Shown here: positions 52,723-61,021 of the stretch, piece after piece
How positions within the stretch are numbered: position 1 is the stretch's first letter
How the letters are laid out: every line of letters begins with the position of its first letter
DNA from: Frateuria_A sp035944355
GTDB taxonomy: Bacteria > Pseudomonadota > Gammaproteobacteria > Xanthomonadales > Rhodanobacteraceae
Length of the DNA stretch: 64,000 bases
Direction: 5' to 3'
Assembly (NCBI RefSeq): GCF_035944355.1
Contig: NZ_DASZBH010000001.1
Coordinates: 1-64,000, forward strand
Program-made: the position numbers and the translations under genes
The notes under the pieces: generated by a model
The model's input: the letters and a program-made list of their open reading frames with translations, nothing else
Database searches by the model: none
What the model was told of the DNA's origin: nothing

Positions 52723-53376
52723 CTTGCGTGGCCTCCTCGCGACTTGGCTCGCCTGCGGCGGGCTTCCGATCGCCTTCGGCGCTCGGGTCACTTTCTTTGC
52801 TGGCCCAAAGAAAGTAACCAAAGAAACGGCCTGTTCAGCCCGGTGAGAGATAAGAGCTAGGCGCCATTGCGCCTTGCCGAGCAGGTCTCTTGCTCATAGA
52901 GGAGCCGCAGCCGCTTTGCCGCGGGCGCTCGGGAGTTGAGGCAAGAGAGGTAATGCCGCAAGTTTGGAAGTGTCGCCCTAGCGTTCCCGCTGAATGGATG
53001 CCGCAGGGGCGCACAACTGAGTTCGAGGCGAGCGGATTGAGATCTACCTTTCAAGAAGCATCGTTGGGTGCACTTCAGCCCATCAAGCAGACATGGGTCG
53101 ACGTACCTGACTGCAACTACAGCGACGGACCACGCACGACGGGCAATTCTCCCTTGCCCCAGCTTCCGAGCGCCCGCGGCAAAGCGGCTGCAGCTCCTTT
53201 ATGAGCATGCGACGTACCAAGCAAGGCGAGGCGGCACCTAGCTCTTATCCCTCACCGGGTTTAGTGAGGCCGTTTCTTTGGTTACTTTCTTTGGGCCAGC
53301 AAAGAAAGTGACCCGAGCGCCGAAGGCGATCGGAAGCCCGCCGCAGGCGAGCCAAGTTGCGCGTAGGCCTCGCAAG
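52723..53376. repeat. 654-bp inverted-repeat element with unique centre
   Basis: Two arms of about 228 bp (52723-52950 and 53148-53376) are inverted copies, enclosing 197 bp of unrelated, lower-GC sequence. The outer-middle 91 bp (52742-52832 and 53267-53357) match perfectly; the rest is imperfect. Each arm has its own hairpin ACTTTCTTTG-CTGGCC-CAAAGAAAGT (52790-52815 and its partner), and another shared block reads GCAGCCGCTTTGCCGCGGGC. The arm sequence resembles a dispersed repeat I associate with Xanthomonadales intergenic DNA (from memory). No transposase, gene or target duplication was seen. It fills the gap between the P-ATPase and folC genes. Confidence 0.9.
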
Positions 53377-53450
53377 AACAAAGGCTCAAGCGCAGCATCA
53401 CCGACCTCGATGCCTTAAGCTGCGCGCGCCCGCGCCCCAAGGGACCCCCC

Positions 53451-54740
53451 ATGCCCCGCACGCTCGCCGAATGGCTGGCCTACCAGGAACACGTCAACCC
53501 GCGCAGCATCGAGCTCGGTCTCGAACGCGTACGCACGGTCTGGCAGCGGATGGGCGCACCCGCGCCGGCGCCGTGCGTGGTGACCGTGGGCGGAACCAAC
53601 GGCAAGGGTTCGACCGTCGCCCTGTTGGAAGCGACGCTGCGTGCCGCGGGCCGGCGCGTGGGCTGCTACACCTCGCCGCACCTGCTGCGCTACAACGAGC
53701 GCGTGCGCATCGACGGCCGCGATGCGACGGACGAGGCGCTGGTCGGCGCGTTCGAGCGCATCGAGGCGGCACGCGGCACGGGCGCCGATGCAGTGCCGCT
53801 GACCTATTTCGAGTACGGCACGCTGGCTGCGCTGGATCTTTTCGCGCGCACGGAGCTGGACGTGGCCGTGCTCGAAGTCGGCCTCGGCGGTCGCCTGGAC
53901 GCGGTCAACATCGTCGACGCCGATGCGGCGGTGATCACCACCATCGACCTGGACCACATGGACTGGCTGGGCAACGACCGCGACAGCATCGGCCGCGAGA
54001 AGGCGGGCATCGCGCGGCGTGGCCGGCCGGCAATCCTCGGCGAGCTGGACCCTCCCGTCGGTCTGCTCGATGCGCTGGCCGCCAGTGGCGCGCGGATGCA
54101 GCGGGCCGGGCAGGACTTCAGCGCACAACGGCTGGAGCGGGGCTGGCGTTGGCGGCATCGGGACGGCACCGCGTTCGATCTGCCCGACCCGGCGCTCGCC
54201 GCGCCGGTGCAGTACGCCAATGCGGCGGCTGCGGTAGCCGCGCTGCATGCGCTGGGCACCGAAGGCCGCATCGGCCCGATCGCGCTGGGCCAGGCGGCGG
54301 CCGATGGCCTTCGTGCCGTGCAGGTGCCGGCGCGCCTGCAATCGCTCGGCGGCGACCCGCTGCTGGTCGTGGACGTGGGCCACAACCCGCAGGCCGCCCG
54401 GGCCCTGGCCGACTGGCTCCAGGCACGCGGTTTCCCGCGCGTGCATGCGGTCTACGGTGCGCTGGCGGACAAGGACGTGGCCGGCGTGCTGGCCGCGCTC
54501 GGGCCGCAGGTCGATCACTGGCACCTGGCCGGCCTGGATGGCGCTTCACCGCGCGGGCTGCCGATCGGCGCACTGGCCCAGGTGTTGCGGCAGGTCTTGC
54601 CACAGGCCGTGTCCGACGCGCATGCGGACGTGCCCGCTGCGCTGGCCGCGGCGCGGGCGCGGGCGCGGCCGGGGGAATGCATCCTCGCGTTCGGCTCCTT
54701 CTTCGTCGCCAGTGCGGTATTGGCTGAACCGGCAGTCTGA
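53451..54740 (+). CDS. folC: Bifunctional folylpolyglutamate synthase / dihydrofolate synthase
   Basis: A 429-residue Mur-ligase-fold enzyme adds glutamate to dihydropteroate and to folates. The P-loop GGTNGKGSTV is near residue 47, followed by YTSPHLLRYNERVRI, EVGLGGRLDAVNIV and TTIDLDHMDWLG; DVGHNPQAARAL is in the C-terminal domain. AAGGG lies eight bases before the ATG. It is the first gene of folC-dedD-cvpA-purF, a conserved gammaproteobacterial order. Confidence 0.95.
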   Translation: MPRTLAEWLAYQEHVNPRSIELGLERVRTVWQRMGAPAPAPCVVTVGGTNGKGSTVALLEATLRAAGRRVGCYTSPHLLRYNERVRIDGRDATDEALVGAFERIEAARGTGADAVPLTYFEYGTLAALDLFARTELDVAVLEVGLGGRLDAVNIVDADAAVITTIDLDHMDWLGNDRDSIGREKAGIARRGRPAILGELDPPVGLLDALAASGARMQRAGQDFSAQRLERGWRWRHRDGTAFDLPDPALAAPVQYANAAAAVAALHALGTEGRIGPIALGQAAADGLRAVQVPARLQSLGGDPLLVVDVGHNPQAARALADWLQARGFPRVHAVYGALADKDVAGVLAALGPQVDHWHLAGLDGASPRGLPIGALAQVLRQVLPQAVSDAHADVPAALAAARARARPGECILAFGSFFVASAVLAEPAV

Positions 54741-54767
54741 GCGGACCGTGCCACAGGCACGGGCAGG

Positions 54768-54773
54768 TATAAT
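54768..54773 (+). promoter_or_regulatory. Putative -10 box (TATAAT) for dedD
   Basis: A perfect TATAAT lies 39 bp before the dedD start, within the gap after folC. No good -35 box is visible at normal spacing. It may give an internal promoter for dedD-cvpA-purF. Confidence 0.5.
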
Positions 54774-54812
54774 CCCGCTACTTGAGTGCCGTGCGGCCTT
54801 GGAGCTTCAGTC

Positions 54813-55799
54813 TTGAAAACACGCCTGCTGGGTGCCTTCGTCCTGATCGCGTTGATGGTGCTGTTCGTGCCGATGTTCTTTTCCAGCACGCCGCCCACCA
54901 CTGCCGGCGACCAGGCAGTGAGCCTGGCCATCCCTCCGGCGCCGGACCGCGACCTGCAGACGCGCACGATGAGCCTCAACCCCGGTGCGCCCGCCAGCGC
55001 GGGCAGCGCCGTCAGCCCTGCCGGCGCCGCGCCGGTGATCCCGGCGAGCACCCAGTCGGCCGCCGCGGCGCCGTCGGACCGCCTGGCTACCGTCGACATC
55101 GCCTCGCGCCGTCCGCGCGACGTGGAAATGGAGCCGAACGCGGGCACGTCGAACGCGGGCACGTCGCCGGCGGCTCCCGTGATACCGGCCAAGCTTGCGC
55201 CGCCCGCACCGCAGCCGGCCGCCCAGCCGGTACCCGCCAGTTCCTCCCAGGACACCGCCGGAACCGCTGCGCGCGGCAGTTACACGCTCAATCTGAGCGC
55301 CTATTCCAGCACCGGCGCGCAGCGCCTGATGCAAAAGGTGCGCGAGCTGGGTTATCCGGTGGCCGGCCGCCCGGTCAGCCAGGGCGGCAAGGCGCTGACC
55401 CTGGTCACCGCCGGCCCGTTCCAGACGCGTACCGCCGCGGAAGCCGCGCGCCTGAAGATCAGCCAGAGCGTCCCCGGCGCGCCGGTGCACCTTGAAAGTG
55501 GCGCCAGCGACCAACACGGTGATGTGGCTGCCACCCCCGCCACTGCCGGCGCCCCCGCACGCGCGGGCGGCTTCGCGGTGCAGGTGGCGGCGATGGGCAG
55601 CCAGGCCGACGCCAGTGCGTTGCGCGACAAGTTGCGCGCGGCGGGCTTCGACGGCTTCGTCGACACGGTCACTTCCGGCGGCCGCCAACTGTGGCGCGTG
55701 CGCGCCGGCCCACAGGTCCAGCGCGCCGACGCCGAGCGCGTACGCGACCAGATCAAGGCGCGGCTGGGCCTGGCCGGCAACGTGGTGAGCGTGCCGTAA
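54813..55799 (+). CDS. dedD: DedD-like protein with two SPOR domains
   Basis: A 328-residue protein has one N-terminal membrane helix (LLGAFVLIALMVLFVPMFF), a long Pro/Ala/Ser linker, and two SPOR domains, about 150-230 and 250-328. SPOR domains bind denuded peptidoglycan at the septum, and DedD helps cell division in E. coli, where it has only one. The start is a TTG at 54813 with GGAG eight bases upstream; the frame is open a little further upstream without a start that fits. It lies between folC and cvpA. Confidence 0.88.
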   Translation: MKTRLLGAFVLIALMVLFVPMFFSSTPPTTAGDQAVSLAIPPAPDRDLQTRTMSLNPGAPASAGSAVSPAGAAPVIPASTQSAAAAPSDRLATVDIASRRPRDVEMEPNAGTSNAGTSPAAPVIPAKLAPPAPQPAAQPVPASSSQDTAGTAARGSYTLNLSAYSSTGAQRLMQKVRELGYPVAGRPVSQGGKALTLVTAGPFQTRTAAEAARLKISQSVPGAPVHLESGASDQHGDVAATPATAGAPARAGGFAVQVAAMGSQADASALRDKLRAAGFDGFVDTVTSGGRQLWRVRAGPQVQRADAERVRDQIKARLGLAGNVVSVP

Positions 55800-55821
55800 G
55801 GCGCGCTGGCAAGGGGCAGCG

Positions 55822-56421
55822 ATGAACTGGATCGACTACGCCATCCTGGTCGCGTTGGCCCTGTCCGTCCTGGTCGGGCTATGGCGCGGGCTGATGTCGG
55901 AGGTGCTTTCCCTAGCCGCGTGGATCGCGGCGTTCTGGGTGGCATGGGTGTTCGGGCCGCTGGTCGCCGCGCAGTTCGAGCACAGCATTTCCCTGCCGGC
56001 GGGACGCATCCTGCTCGGCTACGGCTTGTGCTTCGTGGCGGTGCTGATGCTCGGGGCGCTGCTGCGATTCATCGTGCGGAGGCTGCTGTGGAGCACCGGC
56101 CTGGGCGGCCTGGACCGGCTGCTGGGCATGCTGTTCGGTTTCGCGCGCGGCGTGCTGCTGGTGACGCTGGTCGTGTTCCTGGCCGGCTTCACCGCGCTGC
56201 CGCGCGAGCGCGGCTGGCACGAATCGACGCTGTTGCCGCAGTTCCAGGTCGCCGCCGGCTGGCTGGGCGAGCGGGTACCGGCGAACGTGCGTCGCTACCT
56301 GCATCCGCCGGCCGGGCTGCCGAAGCTGCCGTCGGGCTTGCCGGCGCTGCCGATCCTTCCGGGCGGTTCACCTGCGCCGGCGCAGTCTGTGCTTTCGGCC
56401 GCGCAGGCCACGCTTACCTGA
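55822..56421 (+). CDS. cvpA: CvpA-family membrane protein
   Basis: A 199-residue protein starts MNWIDYAILVALALSVLVG and has four to five hydrophobic helices with GLLRFI-like and GLGGLDRLLGMLFGFARG motifs of the CvpA family. CvpA is needed for colicin V export and envelope/bile stress resistance in enterobacteria and is commonly encoded before purF. It has a longer proline-rich tail than usual. The gap to dedD is 22 bp and to purF 34 bp. Confidence 0.9.
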   Translation: MNWIDYAILVALALSVLVGLWRGLMSEVLSLAAWIAAFWVAWVFGPLVAAQFEHSISLPAGRILLGYGLCFVAVLMLGALLRFIVRRLLWSTGLGGLDRLLGMLFGFARGVLLVTLVVFLAGFTALPRERGWHESTLLPQFQVAAGWLGERVPANVRRYLHPPAGLPKLPSGLPALPILPGGSPAPAQSVLSAAQATLT

Positions 56422-56455
56422 ACCCAAGTTCATCTCGATACGCAGGCATCAAAAC

Positions 56456-57931
56456 ATGTGCGGAATCATCGGCATCGTCGGTACCACCGAAGTGGCATCG
56501 GCGCTCTATGACGGACTCACGGTGCTGCAGCACCGCGGCCAGGACGCGGCCGGCATCGTCACCGTCGATGGCGCGCACCTGCGCCTGCACAAGGGCAACG
56601 GCCTGGTGCGCGACGTCTTCAACCAGGGTGCGATGAGCCGGCTGCGCGGGCACATCGGCCTCGGCCATTGCCGCTATCCGACCGCCGGCTCGGACAACGC
56701 CGACGAGGCGCAGCCCTTCTACGTCAACTCGCCCTACGGCATCGCCTTCGCGCACAACGGCAACCTGGTCAACACCGAGGCGCTGCGCCGCGAGATGTTC
56801 CAGGACGACCGTCGCCACATCAACACCGATTCGGATTCTGAGGTGCTGCTCAACGTGCTGGCGCACGAGCTGCAGATCCAGGACCGCATGGCGCTGACGC
56901 CCGACCAGATCTTCAAGGCGGTCGCCGGCGTGCATGCGCGCGCGCGCGGCGGCTACGCGTGCCTGGCGTTGATCCAGGGCTACGGCCTGCTGGCCTTCCG
57001 CGACCCGCACGGCATCCGCCCGCTGGTGCTGGGCGAGCGCGTGACGCCGGAAGGACGCGAGTACGCGGTGGCTTCCGAATCGGTCGCCTTCGACGTGCTG
57101 GGCTTCAAGCGCGTGCGCGACGTGGCGCCGGGCGAGGCGGTGTACATCACCGTCGACGGCCAGCTGCACGCGCGCCGCTGCGCCGAGGGCGCGGTGCATG
57201 CGCCGTGCATCTTCGAGTACGTATACCTGGCGCGGCCCGACTCGATGATCGAGGACGTCTCGGTCTACAAGGCGCGCCTGCGCATGGGCGAGAAGCTGGC
57301 GCAGAAGATCATGCGCGAATGCCCCGACCACGGCATCGACGCGGTGATCCCGATCCCCGACACCGCGCGCACCGCCGCCAGCTCGCTGGCCAACGTGCTG
57401 GGCGTGCCGTTCCGCGAGGGCTTCGTCAAGAACCGCTACGTGGGCCGCACCTTCATCATGCCGGGGCAGGGCGACCGCGTGAAATCGGTGCGCCGCAAAT
57501 TGAACGCGATCGACCTGGAATTCCGCAACAAGACGGTGCTGCTGGTCGACGATTCGATCGTGCGCGGCACCACCTCCAAGCAGATCATCCAGATGGCGCG
57601 CGACGCTGGGGCGAAAAAGGTCTATTTCGCCTCCGCCGCGCCGCCGGTGCGCTATCCCAACGTCTACGGCATCGACATGCCCTCGGCCAGCGAGCTGGTC
57701 GCCGCCGGCAAGAGCGAGAAGGAAGTCGAACAGCTGCTGGGCGCCGACTGGCTGATCTACCAGAACCTGGACGACCTGGTCTGGGCCGTGCAGGACGGCA
57801 ACGAGGAGCTGAAGCAGTTCGATACCTCCTGCTTCTCCGGCGAGTACGTCACCGGCCTGGACCGCGACTACCTGCAGCAGATCGAAATGCTGCGCTCGGA
57901 CGACGCCAAGGCGGCGCGCCGCAGCGCCTGA
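56456..57931 (+). CDS. purF: Amidophosphoribosyltransferase
   Basis: A 491-residue enzyme makes 5-phosphoribosylamine from PRPP and glutamine, the first step of purine synthesis. The catalytic nucleophile is Cys2 in MCGIIGIVG, exposed after Met removal. The glutaminase domain has GHCRYPTAGSDN and NGNLVN; the PRPP domain has VLLVDDSIVRGTTSKQI. Length is standard. Its stop is six bases before the convergent VOC gene stop. Confidence 0.97.
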   Translation: MCGIIGIVGTTEVASALYDGLTVLQHRGQDAAGIVTVDGAHLRLHKGNGLVRDVFNQGAMSRLRGHIGLGHCRYPTAGSDNADEAQPFYVNSPYGIAFAHNGNLVNTEALRREMFQDDRRHINTDSDSEVLLNVLAHELQIQDRMALTPDQIFKAVAGVHARARGGYACLALIQGYGLLAFRDPHGIRPLVLGERVTPEGREYAVASESVAFDVLGFKRVRDVAPGEAVYITVDGQLHARRCAEGAVHAPCIFEYVYLARPDSMIEDVSVYKARLRMGEKLAQKIMRECPDHGIDAVIPIPDTARTAASSLANVLGVPFREGFVKNRYVGRTFIMPGQGDRVKSVRRKLNAIDLEFRNKTVLLVDDSIVRGTTSKQIIQMARDAGAKKVYFASAAPPVRYPNVYGIDMPSASELVAAGKSEKEVEQLLGADWLIYQNLDDLVWAVQDGNEELKQFDTSCFSGEYVTGLDRDYLQQIEMLRSDDAKAARRSA

Positions 57932-57937
57932 CCCCCG

Positions 57938-58327
57938 TCAGCCGATGTTGTGGCCGATGTGCCACAACACGCCCGAGGGATCGATCAGATGGAAGTCGCG
58001 CATGCGCCACGGACGGTCCGCCGGCGTGGTCATGCGCACGTTGTGCTCGCCATAGCGGCCGACGAGGTCCTGCTCGACCAAGCGCCGGTGCCAGGCGTCG
58101 GCGTCGTCCACCAGCAGGTGCATCATGAAGTTGTCGGCATGCGCCTGGTCGTAGAAGCGCTGCAGCAGGAAGCTGCATTCGTCCAGGGCGAAGTAGGCCA
58201 CGCCTTCGAATTCCGATCGCTCCTGGAAGCCCATGTCGGCGTAGAAGCGCCGCGATACCTCGTAGTCCCGGGCCGGGACGAACGCCTTGATCTCGATCGC
58301 ATGAAGGTTGGGCATGTCCGGTTCCAT
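57938..58327 (-). CDS. VOC-family protein (glyoxalase/bleomycin-resistance fold)
   Basis: A 129-residue single-VOC protein has KAFVPARDYEVSRRFYADMGF, the family opening, and ends HLIDPSGVLWHIGHN, with the usual late metal or substrate histidine region. The family includes dioxygenases, lyases and drug-binding proteins; the specific role is unknown. An in-frame ATG at 58315 could be the start. It faces purF tail-to-tail and diverges from the DUF455 gene. Confidence 0.82.
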   Translation of the reverse strand: MEPDMPNLHAIEIKAFVPARDYEVSRRFYADMGFQERSEFEGVAYFALDECSFLLQRFYDQAHADNFMMHLLVDDADAWHRRLVEQDLVGRYGEHNVRMTTPADRPWRMRDFHLIDPSGVLWHIGHNIG

Positions 58328-58388
58328 GGCAACGGCGGGACGCCACTATGCAGCCGCGGCACTGGCCCAGGCAACGCAAGCCACGACG

Positions 58389-58394
58389 TAAACT
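58389..58394 (+). promoter_or_regulatory. Putative -10 box (TAAACT) for the DUF455 gene
   Basis: TAAACT ends six bases before the ATG at 58401 with no Shine-Dalgarno between. It matches the near-leaderless geometry at ribF, ispH and the MerR gene. No clear -35 box is seen. Confidence 0.45.
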
Positions 58395-58400
58395 TGCCGC

Positions 58401-59204
58401 ATGAACGATCTGCACCAAGCTGCCCGGCGCTGCATCGACGCCAGCGATCCGCAAGAAAAGCTGCGCCTGACCCATGAGACATGGCGCGCCCTGACGGCGG
58501 GCGAACTGCGCCCCGGCCCGCTGGGGCCGCCGCCGGGGGCGATCGGAGCGCCGGGCCGGCCGTCACGCCCACGCCTGGTCGAGGCGCGCCAGGTGCCGCA
58601 GCGCGGCCTGGGCACGCCGGAAGGCCGCGCCGCGCTCGTCCATGCCATCGCGCACATCGAATTCAACGCGATCAACCTGGCCTGGGACGCGGTCTACCGC
58701 TTCCGCGGCTTTCCCGCCGACTACTACCGCGACTGGGCCAGCTGCGCCCACGACGAGGCGCGCCACTTCGCCATGCTCGATGCGCGCCTGTCCGAGCTCG
58801 GCCACGCCTATGGCGACTTCGACGCCCACAACGGGCTGTGGGAGATGGCCGAGAAGACGTCCCACAGCGATCTCGCCCGCATGGCGCTGGTGCCGCGCGT
58901 GCTGGAGGCCCGCGGCCTGGACGTCACACCCGGCATGATCGAACGCCTGCACGGCGTCGGCGACCGGCGCACCATCGAGATCCTGCAGGTGATCCTGCGC
59001 GAGGAGGTCGCCCACGTGGCGGCCGGCACGCGCTGGTTCCGGTGGTGCTGTGAGCGCGACGGGGTGGAGCCGCGCGCGACGTTCGTGCAGCTGCTGCGCG
59101 AGTTCATGGGCGGCAACGTGCGCGGGCCTTTCAACCGTTCCGCGCGGCTGGCCGCGGGCTTCGACGCGGAAGAAATGGACCAGCTCGCCGCGCTGGCCGT
59201 CTGA
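58401..59204 (+). CDS. DUF455 family ferritin-like protein
   Basis: A 267-residue protein shows a ferritin-like four-helix pattern with metal-ligand candidates: E in AHIEFNAINLAWD, E/H in CAHDEARHFAML, and E/H in LREEVAHVAAGTRW. This is the DUF455 family, thought to bind a di-iron site and of unknown function. The start is taken at the ATG at 58401, which follows a TAAACT box. It is followed by a terminator and the reverse-strand tRNA-Pro gene. Confidence 0.87.
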   Translation: MNDLHQAARRCIDASDPQEKLRLTHETWRALTAGELRPGPLGPPPGAIGAPGRPSRPRLVEARQVPQRGLGTPEGRAALVHAIAHIEFNAINLAWDAVYRFRGFPADYYRDWASCAHDEARHFAMLDARLSELGHAYGDFDAHNGLWEMAEKTSHSDLARMALVPRVLEARGLDVTPGMIERLHGVGDRRTIEILQVILREEVAHVAAGTRWFRWCCERDGVEPRATFVQLLREFMGGNVRGPFNRSARLAAGFDAEEMDQLAALAV

Positions 59205-59267
59205 CCGTAGGCAAGGCCGCCGGGCCTGTTGCCGCGCAGGGCGCCGCCTTGCCGAAAGCGCAAAGAA

Positions 59268-59293
59268 AAAGGCCACCGCTAGCGGTGGCCTTT
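59268..59293. terminator. Bidirectional terminator between the DUF455 gene and tRNA-Pro
   Basis: AAAGGCCACCGCT and AGCGGTGGCCTTT form a continuous palindrome with T-rich ends on both strands (TTTCCTC forward; TTTTTCTTTG reverse). It ends the tRNA-Pro transcript 11 bp downstream of its 3' end, and probably the DUF455 gene. Confidence 0.88.
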
Positions 59294-59303
59294 CCTCGAA
59301 CCT

Positions 59304-59380
59304 TGGTCGGGGTGACATGATTCGAACATGCGACTTCTACGTCCCGAACGTAGCGCTCTACCAGGCTGAGCTACACCCCG
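59304..59380 (-). tRNA. tRNA-Pro (anticodon CGG)
   Basis: A 77-nt cloverleaf lies on the reverse strand. The acceptor CGGGGTG pairs with CACCCCG, and CCA is encoded. The anticodon stem CTACG/CGTAG has the loop TTCGGGA, giving anticodon CGG, reading CCG. D and T arms are canonical. Confidence 0.96.
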
Positions 59381-59537
59381 TGGAGCCGCGTATCTTAGTG
59401 AGCCGGCGAAAGCTTGGCAACATCCCCGCCAAATTTTCCCGCGGCGCGCGCCGGGCGGCACGTGGCCATCTGCTAACCTAGGCGGCTGCCGTTGCGCGGC
59501 TTGGCCGCGCGTCCGTTACCCGCAAGCAGAGGATTCC

Positions 59538-60911
59538 ATGGCGCTTACCCCGGCCCGCACCATGCCCGGCGTGCTCGAGCTGCTGCCGCTGGACCAGATC
59601 GCGTTCCAGCGCATGCTCGACATCATCCGCCGCAACTTCGAGCGCTTCGGCTTCCTGCCGGTGGAAACGCCGGCGATCGAGTTCTCCGACGTGTTGCTGA
59701 CCAAGACCGGCGGCGAGACCGAGCGGCAGGTGTACTTCGTGCAGTCCACCGGTGCGCTGGCCAAGGAGGGCACGCCGGAACTGGCGCTGCGCTTCGACCT
59801 CACGGTGCCGCTGGCCCGCTACGTGGCCGAGCACGAGCACGACCTGAGCTTTCCGTTCCGCCGCTACCAGATGCAGCGCGTGTACCGCGGCGAGCGCGCC
59901 CAGCGCGGGCGCTTCCGCGAGTTCTACCAGTGCGACATCGACGTGATCGGCAAGGACAGCCTGACCACGCGCTACGACGCGGAGCTGCCGGCGGTGATCT
60001 ACAGCGTGTTCCGCGAGCTGGACATCGGCGCCTTCACCATCCAGCTCAACAACCGCAAGCTGATGCGCGGCTATTTCGAAAGCCTCGGCATCGCCGACCC
60101 CGAGCAGCAGATGCTGGTGCTGCGGGAGGTGGACAAGCTGGACAAGCGCGGCGCCGATTACGTGCGCGACACGCTGACCGGCGACGCTTTCGGGCTTGCC
60201 GCGGACGTGGCCGCGAAGATCCTGGACTTCGTGCAGGTGCGCTCGACCTCGCTGGCCGACGCGTTCGCCAGGCTCGACGCGCTGGGCAGCGGCCCGCAGG
60301 CGCTGGAGCAGGGCAGGGCGGAACTGAAGGAGGTGCTCGGCTTGATCCGCGACTTCGGCGTGCCCGAATCGCACTTCGCGCTGAACCTCTCGATCGCCCG
60401 CGGCCTGGATTACTACACCGGCACCGTCTACGAGACCACGCTCAACGATCATCCGCAGATCGGCTCGATCTGCTCGGGCGGCCGCTACGAGAACCTGGCC
60501 AGCCAGTACACCAAGTCCAAGCTCCCCGGCGTGGGCATCTCCATCGGCCTGACCCGCCTGTTCTGGCAGCTGCGCGAAGCCGGCCTGCTCGGCAGCGCGC
60601 GCAGCACGGTGGAGGTGCTGGTGACCCAGATGGATCCCGCGCAGCTGCCGGCCTACCTGGCGATCGCCAGCGAGCTGCGCGCGGCCGGCATCGCCACCGA
60701 GGTGGTGCTGGAAACGGGCAAGCTCGCCAAGCAGTTCAAGTACGCCGACCGCGCCGGCATCCGCTTCGCGCTGGTGCTAGGCGAGGACGAACTGGCCAAG
60801 GGTGTGGTCACGGTCAAGGACCTGCGCCGCGGCGACCAGTTCGAAGTGGCGCGCGGCGAACTGGCCAAGGCGCTGCGGGTGGAACTGGAGCAAGCGGCGG
60901 TGATGGGCTGA
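59538..60911 (+). CDS. hisS: Histidyl-tRNA synthetase
   Basis: A 457-residue class II synthetase charges tRNA-His. Motif 2 reads RGERAQRGRFREFYQCDIDV, the histidine-specific loop SIARGLDYYTGTVYE follows, and motif 3 is GVGISIGLTRL; a C-terminal anticodon domain begins near 365. The motif 2 spelling FYQCDIDV is closer to eukaryote- and archaea-like HisRS than to the E. coli RYRQFHQLGCEV type. AGAGGA lies before the ATG. It precedes the ammonia-lyase gene in the same direction, with a palindrome between them. Confidence 0.95.
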   Translation: MALTPARTMPGVLELLPLDQIAFQRMLDIIRRNFERFGFLPVETPAIEFSDVLLTKTGGETERQVYFVQSTGALAKEGTPELALRFDLTVPLARYVAEHEHDLSFPFRRYQMQRVYRGERAQRGRFREFYQCDIDVIGKDSLTTRYDAELPAVIYSVFRELDIGAFTIQLNNRKLMRGYFESLGIADPEQQMLVLREVDKLDKRGADYVRDTLTGDAFGLAADVAAKILDFVQVRSTSLADAFARLDALGSGPQALEQGRAELKEVLGLIRDFGVPESHFALNLSIARGLDYYTGTVYETTLNDHPQIGSICSGGRYENLASQYTKSKLPGVGISIGLTRLFWQLREAGLLGSARSTVEVLVTQMDPAQLPAYLAIASELRAAGIATEVVLETGKLAKQFKYADRAGIRFALVLGEDELAKGVVTVKDLRRGDQFEVARGELAKALRVELEQAAVMG

Positions 60912-60958
60912 GACGCCCGCACCGGTACGAGCGAGGACGCGAAAACATCCACCCGCCA

Positions 60959-60985
60959 GACGTCATCCCGCGAAAGCGGGAATCC
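60959..60985. repeat. CCCGC-GAAA-GCGGG palindrome, dRS3-like
   Basis: GTCATCCCGCGAAAGCGGGAATCC lies between hisS and the ammonia-lyase gene. It is the standard form of the widespread intergenic palindrome seen again at 21330-21349. It sits about 40 bp before the ammonia-lyase start. Confidence 0.8.
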
Positions 60986-61021
60986 ATTTCGCTCTGGCGA
61001 GAGAAAACCAACGGAGCACCC

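Noticed and set aside
52890..53204. 104-codon frame through the centre of the inverted-repeat element
   Set aside because: It starts inside one arm and ends inside the other, has no ribosome site and no protein-like pattern. I leave the centre as non-coding.
52723..53376. Complete insertion sequence
   Set aside because: There is no transposase gene, and the arms are far longer than IS terminal repeats with no visible target duplication.
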